A DNA stretch of 17,263 nt from Alphaproteobacteria bacterium UBA998 (GTDB lineage: Bacteria; Pseudomonadota; Alphaproteobacteria; Rickettsiales; UBA998). The first letter of the stretch is position 1. Every line of letters begins with the position of its first letter. The stretch covers positions 1-17,263 of the forward strand of contig DBAY01000022.1 of the NCBI GenBank assembly GCA_002291925.1. Reading direction: 5' to 3'. Below, in pieces: positions 13,561-17,263 of this stretch. The position numbers and the translations under genes are program-made. The notes under the pieces were generated by a model. The model saw only the letters and a list, made by a program, of their open reading frames with translations, ran no database searches and was not told where the DNA came from.

Positions 13561-14298
13561 TCAGCGCGACGGGGTGGCGGGTGTTGCCGCACTGCGCGTT
13601 TCCTCGACGCGTTGCGCGAAGGTGCCGGGAGCGGCGTCGCCGCCCTGCGCGAGGGCTTCCAGCCGACGGCATTCGCGGGCGAGTTCCTGCACTTCCTGCC
13701 GCTCATGCTGGTGCGTCATCTTGAACAGCTGGTGGCCCACTACCCCGGCAGCCACGGCGGAGCCCACCACGGCCGCCACGCCCCCGATGGGCGAGCGGGT
13801 GAAGACGTTGCGAAGCAGGTGTGTCGCCTCGTCACTCACCGTGCGCGCGGCCTGCTCTCTGGCCAGCGGGCTGGCCATGGCTTCCGTGTGACGCTCATAC
13901 AGTCGTTCAATGGCGTGCATGACCCCGTCCGCACGCCGTCCGGTGGCTTGCAGCATCTCGCGCACGTCGCGCTCGAAGGTAGGGCGCAGCGTATCGAACG
14001 CGCGGCCTTCCGCCGGAGCCGACACGTGCTGGCGGATGGTTTCCCCCACGTGCTGGGTGAATTTCTCGGCCAAGGCGCGCGTTTTCCTGGCGTGCGGAAT
14101 CATGGGATAGGCGCTGGCTGCCGCGCCAAGGGTGCCGGCGGCAAGGCTCCAGCGCGCGGCGCGGCCAGTATAGTCGGCAAGATGTTCGGAAAAGGCGGCG
14201 TCGGTTTCGTTGAGACGGCGTACCATCTCGGCGCGCTCGCTCAGATTCGGCGGGGATTCCGTTGAGGGGGCAGTGGGCGTTGGTGCGGGCTCGGTCAC
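13561..14298 (-). CDS. Orphan protein with two hydrophobic segments, 245 aa
   Basis: Start is GTG at 14298 with CAGGAG about 9 bases upstream. The N-terminus (1-20) is Pro/Thr/Ser-rich and disordered. Hydrophobic segment 1 lies near 47-66 (AARWSLAAGTLGAAASAYPM), followed by HARKTRALAEKFTQHVGETI (69-88) and a long helical region to ~165 with few aromatics. Segment 2 (GGVAAVVGSAVAAGVVGHQL, 171-190) is followed by a coiled-coil-like stretch QHERQEVQELARECRRLEAL. The hydrophobic segment then ARK-type basic motif resembles 73-113 of the 384-aa protein. It sits 59 bases upstream of DUF2163 on the same strand, so the two may be cotranscribed, but it is not a known GTA component. No family recognised. 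Confidence 0.75.
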   Translation of the reverse strand: MTEPAPTPTAPSTESPPNLSERAEMVRRLNETDAAFSEHLADYTGRAARWSLAAGTLGAAASAYPMIPHARKTRALAEKFTQHVGETIRQHVSAPAEGRAFDTLRPTFERDVREMLQATGRRADGVMHAIERLYERHTEAMASPLAREQAARTVSDEATHLLRNVFTRSPIGGVAAVVGSAVAAGVVGHQLFKMTHQHERQEVQELARECRRLEALAQGGDAAPGTFAQRVEETRSAATPATPSR

Positions 14299-14320
14299 GC
14301 CGGGAACTCCTGATAAAAAG

Positions 14321-14331
14321 ATGATAGCAAA
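14321..14331 (-). promoter_or_regulatory. Putative extended -10 of the 245-aa gene
   Basis: On the minus strand TTTGCTATCAT gives TATCAT with an upstream TGC, 22 bases before the GTG start and just upstream of the ribosome binding site. It belongs to the TGCTA-type series described in the findings. No clear -35 is seen. Confidence 0.4.
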
Positions 14332-14358
14332 TACACCCGATGCGTGTATGAAACTTCT

Positions 14359-14398
14359 GTGACAGTCGGCGCGGTTTATTGTGACGACGATACGTGAC
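14359..14398. promoter_or_regulatory. Three GTGAC direct repeats in a divergent intergenic region
   Basis: GTGAC occurs at 14359-14363, 14381-14385 and 14394-14398, all in the same orientation, in the 156 bases between the divergent 245-aa and 60-aa genes. Spacings are 22 and 13 bases. The first is within CTGTGACAG, itself a palindrome-like 9-mer. They could be sites for a regulator controlling both directions, but nothing in the window identifies it. Confidence 0.3.
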
Positions 14399-14429
14399 AG
14401 CGGAAAAGAATGGGCATTTGCGCCCGCGC

Positions 14430-14438
14430 TGCTAGAGT
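14430..14438 (+). promoter_or_regulatory. Putative extended -10 of the 60-aa/DUF2335 operon
   Basis: TGCTAGAGT lies 16 bases before ATG 14455 and immediately upstream of GGGGGAGGAGG. The element and its spacing are close to TGCTAGAAT, 16 bases before the 238-aa gene. The leader would be only about 10 bases. A -35 hexamer is not evident. Confidence 0.4.
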
Positions 14439-14454
14439 GGGGGAGGAGGCCATC

Positions 14455-14637
14455 ATGTGGCAGTTTCTAGTGGGATTCCTGACCGGGCTGGGCAGCGCCG
14501 TGCATCTGACGGCGTCGCCGCTTTACCGCTCGCCGCACCGCAACTCCGCCGAGGCGCTGCGCGGTGACTGGCTGCGCATCGGCAAGGATATCCGCACCGC
14601 GATGAATGAGGAGGACGAGGATGAGCAGGGACGCTGA
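14455..14637 (+). CDS. Small membrane-anchored protein, 60 aa
   Basis: GGAGGAGG a few bases before ATG 14455 gives a strong start; an in-frame upstream ATG at 14410 lies before this site and is not chosen. Residues 1-22 (MWQFLVGFLTGLGSAVHLTA) form one hydrophobic segment, followed by a basic Arg/His part and an acidic end (MNEEDEDEQ). Its last 17 bases overlap the start of the DUF2335 gene, and the GAGGAGGACGAGG that encodes the acidic tail is also the ribosome binding site of that gene. The two products are therefore likely translated together and may act together in the membrane. No family recognised. Confidence 0.7.
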   Translation: MWQFLVGFLTGLGSAVHLTASPLYRSPHRNSAEALRGDWLRIGKDIRTAMNEEDEDEQGR

Positions 14638-15100
14638 ACGCCCGCAGCAGGGACAGGGACCGCGCGGCAATAACCGCCGCCCCAACCGGCAGGACGCCGC
14701 GCCGCGCAAGACCATCGAGGTGCTGCCGAGCCCGGAAGTGCTGGAGAGCTATGACTACGTGGTGGAGGGATCGGCCGCCCGCATCCTCGAGATGTTCGAG
14801 CGTGAGCAGATGCATCGCCATGCCTGGGAAAAACGCGCGCTGCGCATTCACACGGTGAGCACCATTCTTGGGCAGGTACTGGGCTTCCTCATCGCGCTGG
14901 CGATTTTCATTTCGGCCAGCGTGATCGGCATCTACGGCGACAAGACGCTGGGCGCGACCATCTGGGTGTTCGGCATGTCGCTGGTGGTGATGGCGGCGCT
15001 GGTGTGGGCCTATGCGAAAACGCTGGGGCAGCGCCCGCTGTTTGGCCGCCCCACCATGCGCACCCATTTCCGCCCGCAAAAGGAAAAGGCCGAGGAGTAG
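14621..15100 (+). CDS. DUF2335 membrane protein, 159 aa
   Basis: Resembles the DUF2335 family of bacterial membrane proteins of unknown function. The family-like signature is SPEVLESYDYVVEGSAARIL (residues ~34-53) followed by EMFEREQMHRHAWEKRAL, that is, a PE..L..Y....G...RI...FE.EQ.HRH pattern. Two membrane segments follow, about 76-98 (ILGQVLGFLIALAIFISASV) and 104-125 (LGATIWVFGMSLVVMAALV). The first ~30 residues are Arg/Gln/Pro-rich. ATG 14621 is preferred over ATG 14606 because AGGAGG lies 5-6 bases before it. It is the second gene of a two-gene unit and is followed by a palindromic terminator at 15109-15130. Confidence 0.85.
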   Translation: MSRDAERPQQGQGPRGNNRRPNRQDAAPRKTIEVLPSPEVLESYDYVVEGSAARILEMFEREQMHRHAWEKRALRIHTVSTILGQVLGFLIALAIFISASVIGIYGDKTLGATIWVFGMSLVVMAALVWAYAKTLGQRPLFGRPTMRTHFRPQKEKAEE

Positions 15101-15108
15101 AAACGCGA

Positions 15109-15130
15109 AAGGACGCCGCGCGGCGTCCTT
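15109..15130. terminator. 22-base perfect palindrome between convergent genes, bidirectional terminator
   Basis: AAGGACGCCG-CG-CGGCGTCCTT is a perfect inverted repeat, 9 bases after the DUF2335 stop and 21 bases after the stop of the convergent 39-aa gene. A T-tract (AATTTTT, 15137-15143) follows on the plus side with a short gap, so termination may be intrinsic but not textbook. Confidence 0.65.
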
Positions 15131-15151
15131 GGGCGAATTTTTCGTGAAGGT

Positions 15152-15271
15152 TTAAGCGAAGTGGGCTTCGGGCAGGCCGGCCAGCACGCGGGTTTCGACG
15201 AGGGATGCCGCGTCGTGGAACTTGGTGATGCCGGATGCCAGCCACTTGATTTGTTTTCTGGTCGTTTGCAT
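15152..15271 (-). CDS. Very small protein, 39 aa
   Basis: Short ORF starting with MQTTRKQIKWLASGITKFHD and ending VLAGLPEAHFA. AAAGGAAA about 7 bases before ATG 15271 is a good ribosome binding site; the longer reading of the frame upstream to 15349 begins before this and looks noncoding. Charged N-terminus, amphipathic middle, no membrane segment. It faces DUF2335 across the terminator at 15109-15130. I do not recognise a family. A correct start signal, a terminator and ordinary amino-acid make-up favour a real gene, but a protein of this size cannot be confirmed by eye. Confidence 0.5.
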   Translation of the reverse strand: MQTTRKQIKWLASGITKFHDAASLVETRVLAGLPEAHFA

Positions 15272-15384
15272 GGCGGCTTTTCCTTTAGGGTTGGGGCAGG
15301 CATGGCTCGCCTGTAGGGCTACACTCCTATAACGTGCATTAGTGGGCAATCAGGCGCGGCATGTGCGCGGTAAAATCTGCATAA

Positions 15385-15404
15385 GCGGCCCTTCCGGGCC
15401 CCGC
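15385..15404. other. GC-rich hairpin GGCCC-TTCC-GGGCC upstream of the NlpC/P60 gene
   Basis: GGCCC (15387-15391), TTCC loop, GGGCC (15396-15400), extendable by GCGG/CCGC with one bulged base. No T-tract follows, so it is not a normal terminator; it lies 23 bases before the start codon and might affect translation. The rest of 15272-15426 holds only a weak TAAAAT (15371-15376). Confidence 0.25.
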
Positions 15405-15426
15405 GTGGCCGCGCTTCACTCCTGCT

Positions 15427-15948
15427 ATGCATTCACGAGAGCAGATCATCGCAGAAGCGCGCCGCTGGATCGGCACGCGGTTTCTGCATCAGGGCCGCCG
15501 GTGCGCGACGGGCACGGATCGCGGCGGGGTGGATTGCCTCGGCCTGCTGGTAGGTGTGGCTGCCGCGCTGAATGTGCGCGATGAATACGGGCGGCCACTG
15601 GCGGCGCAGGACATCACCAGCTATAGCCGCCAGCCGGATGCGGCGCGGCTTCATCAGTCGCTGGCGGAGCACTTGCTGCCGCAGTATGGCCCGCCGCGTC
15701 CCGGCGATATCGGCTTGTTCACCTTTGACGGCGCGGCGCAGCATCTGGCGATTTTCGGGGCGCGCGATGAGGCGGGGGAGTCCTGCCTGACGCTCATCCA
15801 TGCCTATGCCCCGGCGCATAGGGTGGTGGAGCATGGCTATGATGCGTCGTGGGCGGCGCGGTTGGTGGCGTGCTTCGCCTTACCCGGCGTGGCCGAGGAT
15901 GGCGAGCGCGAGGCTGGCGCAGGCGAGGGCGGTGATGCGGGTGCGTAG
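15427..15948 (+). CDS. NlpC/P60 phage/GTA cell-wall peptidase, 173 aa
   Basis: A phage-type NlpC/P60 cysteine peptidase (TIGR02219-like), the kind of protein encoded by orfg14 of the R. capsulatus GTA, where it is a tail-associated peptidase that opens peptidoglycan. Seen: EARRWIGTRFLHQG (10-23), the nucleophile motif GVDCLGLLVGV with Cys37, the PGDIGLF motif (92-98), catalytic His106 in AQHLAIF, and a third polar residue His125 in LIHAY. All catalytic positions are intact. The family usually ends soon after ACFALPG; here a 20-residue Glu/Gly/Ala tail (AEDGEREAGAGEGGDAGA) runs antisense into the DUF3429 gene. No clear Shine-Dalgarno sequence precedes ATG 15427. It is separated by almost 2 kb from DUF2163 and is on the other strand. 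Confidence 0.9.
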   Translation: MHSREQIIAEARRWIGTRFLHQGRRCATGTDRGGVDCLGLLVGVAAALNVRDEYGRPLAAQDITSYSRQPDAARLHQSLAEHLLPQYGPPRPGDIGLFTFDGAAQHLAIFGARDEAGESCLTLIHAYAPAHRVVEHGYDASWAARLVACFALPGVAEDGEREAGAGEGGDAGA

Positions 15949-16308
15949 CGTCCAGAACCACGCGGGCAGCAGTTCCATCTGCATCAAATAACGGTCCACC
16001 GCCAGCGCGCTGAGCAGCCCGCCGAGCGCCACGCCGTAACCGATGGCCAGGCCATCCTGCAAGAGCGCGCTCCACGCGATGAGCGAGGGGAAGACGCTGA
16101 TGCCGAGCACCCATGCGGCCTGCTTCTGATCACCCGTCATGGAAAGCCCAACGCCCCATTGGATGCCGCCAAGAAACGAGAGAATGGCCGCCGCATAGGC
16201 CAGCAACGCCTGACCCATTCGCGCATCGTCGGACGTCAAGGTGGCGAGTGCCAGCCCCACAAACGGCACCAGCCCGGCCACCGATAACACCCATGCGGTC
16301 TGCTTCAT
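15880..16308 (-). CDS. DUF3429 inner-membrane protein, 142 aa
   Basis: Fits the DUF3429 family of small polytopic proteins of unknown function, found in proteobacteria. Five hydrophobic segments at about 4-24, 34-54, 65-83, 86-104 and 121-139. The motif FLGGIQWGVGLSM (45-57) is typical, and LLPAWFWTLRTRIT (113-126) precedes the last segment. GGAGG six bases before ATG 16308 fixes the start, and a promoter-like element lies directly upstream. The last 69 bases overlap the end of the NlpC/P60 gene in convergent orientation. Nothing connects it functionally to the tail genes. Confidence 0.88.
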   Translation of the reverse strand: MKQTAWVLSVAGLVPFVGLALATLTSDDARMGQALLAYAAAILSFLGGIQWGVGLSMTGDQKQAAWVLGISVFPSLIAWSALLQDGLAIGYGVALGGLLSALAVDRYLMQMELLPAWFWTLRTRITALACASLALAILGHAG

Positions 16309-16326
16309 GCGCCACCTCCGCTGAGT

Positions 16327-16354
16327 AGTATAGCAAAAATTGGGGAAAAGTCAG
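16327..16354 (-). promoter_or_regulatory. Promoter of the DUF3429 gene
   Basis: Read on the minus strand, CTGACT (16354-16349) and TATACT (16332-16327) are 16 bases apart, with TTTTTGC directly before the -10. This is the best sigma-70-like pair in the window, 18 bases before the start codon, which allows only a short leader with GGAGG in it. Confidence 0.6.
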
Positions 16355-16367
16355 CGCGAAGCGTGGC

Positions 16368-17084
16368 TTAGAGATGTGGAGCTGCAGGGCCCATTTGGCG
16401 CAGGAAATCGGTGTATTTGCGTGAGAGCATGACGCCGGAGACGCCCATGCCGATGAGGTTCGGCATCTGCCAGTTGATGAAATACTGCGTCGCTTCCGGC
16501 GGCAGGCCGATAGTCTTCTGCAGAACGGACGCGGTGAGGTCGGTGGCGGCAGTGGTCATCTGCGGTGCGCCCACCTGCATCAGCCCGACCACGGCCATGT
16601 TGGTGACCTTGTCGAACAGCACCGGTTTCAGCATGTGGCGCGCCTGCTCAAACTGGCGGGCGACGAAGCCCTCCGTGCCGGGCTTCACCAGCGAGGGCAG
16701 GCCGAGCAGGTGATCCCCTCTGCTCTGCACCCAGGCCTGCGACCCGATGCCCGCGCCGAAGCTGAGCGCGAAATCGATCAGCGCGCTGCTCATCAGCACG
16801 GCTTTTTCCTTTGGATCCTCGGTCTCTTTCAGCTTGCGCTGCGTATCGGCGAAGGCGGGGTACTGAAAGACATGCTTCTCCAGCCAGTCGGCGCGCGGCT
16901 GCACCACGGCGCGCGCGAAATGGCGCTTGAAGCGGTCATAGCTATCGGGCACCAGGCGGTTCAGCGCCGGCACGATGCCCGCCGCGGCCACGATCGCACC
17001 GATCTCCGCCGCGCCGCGGCTGAGCGCCACGGCCTGCCAGGCCTTCTCCGGATGCTGCAGCCATTTGCCGGCAATCGGTTTCAT
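16368..17084 (-). CDS. Orphan protein with several hydrophobic segments, 238 aa
   Basis: Family not recognised. ATG 17084 is chosen because GGGAG lies about 6 bases before it; an upstream in-frame start at 17135 precedes the promoter-like element and is unlikely. Hydrophobic segments near 24-43 (AAEIGAIVAAAGIVPALNRL), 99-118 (SSALIDFALSFGAGIGSQAW), 156-180 and 205-221 (QMPNLIGMGVSGVMLSRKY). Charged helices lie between (DSYDRFKRHFARAVVQPRAD, TQRKLKETEDPKEK). The Gly/Ala make-up of the segments, absence of a signal peptide and helical linkers recall the 420-aa and 245-aa proteins, though no confident alignment is seen. It precedes DUF3429 on the same strand by 59 bases, but DUF3429 has its own promoter. 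Confidence 0.75.
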   Translation of the reverse strand: MKPIAGKWLQHPEKAWQAVALSRGAAEIGAIVAAAGIVPALNRLVPDSYDRFKRHFARAVVQPRADWLEKHVFQYPAFADTQRKLKETEDPKEKAVLMSSALIDFALSFGAGIGSQAWVQSRGDHLLGLPSLVKPGTEGFVARQFEQARHMLKPVLFDKVTNMAVVGLMQVGAPQMTTAATDLTASVLQKTIGLPPEATQYFINWQMPNLIGMGVSGVMLSRKYTDFLRQMGPAAPHL

Positions 17085-17100
17085 AGAGTCTCCCACCCTG

Positions 17101-17109
17101 ATTCTAGCA
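17101..17109 (-). promoter_or_regulatory. Putative extended -10 of the 238-aa gene
   Basis: TGCTAGAAT on the minus strand, 16 bases before the ATG. An AATTGTCACA motif lies about 21-30 bases further upstream (near 17127-17136). No -35 at normal spacing. Compare TGCTAGAGT at 14430-14438, with the same distance to its gene. Confidence 0.45.
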
Positions 17110-17201
17110 AGGGGCGGGGGAAGGAGGTGTGACAATTCGGTGAAGTTTGTGGCGCGGGTAGGGGAGTAGGGTATTGAGAGATATGGGGATTGCAGCCTGT
17201 G

Positions 17202-17237
17202 AAGCCCCTCCCCCTGTAGGGGGGGGTTGGGAGGGGG
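17202..17237. repeat. GC-rich palindromic intergenic repeat (REP-like)
   Basis: CCCCTCCCCC (17205-17214), TGTA, then a run of eight G (17219-17226), TTGGGAGGGG. The left arm can pair with either G-rich block, giving alternative hairpins. Sequences of this CCCCTCCCC...GGGGAGGGG kind are dispersed between genes in many GC-rich alphaproteobacteria. Only one copy is seen here, so membership in a genomic family is inferred. Confidence 0.55.
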
Positions 17238-17263
17238 GCGGAAGCGGAGGGAGAGGTACCCTT

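Noticed and set aside
13543..14265. A 240-aa plus-strand frame antisense to the 245-aa gene
   Set aside because: No ribosome binding site and Gly/Arg/His-rich composition. The minus-strand GTG start has AGGAG and a clean two-segment architecture.
15272..15349. Extension of the 39-aa gene to a 65-aa protein
   Set aside because: The added residues lie upstream of a good AAAGGAAA ribosome binding site and include no plausible start signal of their own.

Overview
The window looks like a chromosomal stretch of a fairly GC-rich alphaproteobacterium. Genus cannot be read from the sequence. The lineage call rests on three proteins of gene transfer agent (GTA)/small tailed-phage tail type (a DUF2460 protein, a DUF2163 protein and an NlpC/P60 phage peptidase), a DUF2335 membrane protein, a DUF3429 membrane protein, and a GC-rich palindromic repeat of a kind common between alphaproteobacterial genes. 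There is no rRNA, tRNA, transposase, integrase or CRISPR array.

Layout. Positions 32-2100 (minus strand) hold two unrecognised genes, a 249-aa soluble protein and a 412-aa protein with a Pro/Ala/Gln-rich tail. Positions 2294-8559 (plus strand) hold five genes: a 607-aa protein, a 70-aa protein coupled by ATGA overlap to a 431-aa protein, its tandem paralogue of 448 aa, and a 447-aa protein. Read by eye, the four large proteins share a divergent C-terminal region. This is the best candidate in the window for an undescribed protein family. Positions 8651-11080 (plus) hold two membrane-hairpin proteins with Pro/Ala-rich N-termini and Gly/Ala-rich hydrophobic tracts, probably one operon, followed by a doubtful 86-aa ORF.

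Positions 11308-15948 hold the GTA-type tail genes. DUF2460 and DUF2163 are on the minus strand in reversed relative order, the NlpC/P60 peptidase is on the plus strand, and unrelated genes lie between them: a 229-aa protein, a 245-aa two-hydrophobic-segment protein, a 60-aa membrane peptide, DUF2335 and a 39-aa peptide. In a classical GTA cluster these tail genes are contiguous and collinear, so this is a dispersed, rearranged arrangement. Positions 15880-17084 (minus) hold DUF3429 and another multi-hydrophobic-segment orphan. The last ~180 bases contain a promoter-like element and the GC-rich repeat.

How the genes may work together is mostly inference. The three tail proteins would form part of a tail tip and its wall-cutting enzyme. 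The orphan proteins (607, 447, 420, 384, 245, 238 and 412 aa) mostly share a style: no signal peptide, disordered Pro/Ala-rich ends, one or more hydrophobic segments, and charged amphipathic helices. Many genes have an extended -10 element of the form TGC(GC)TA just upstream, often with a very short leader. Base composition is strongly mosaic in the 4500-7730 stretch: 7561-7620 has 18 G+C of 60, against 37 of 60 at 8041-8100 within the same gene.
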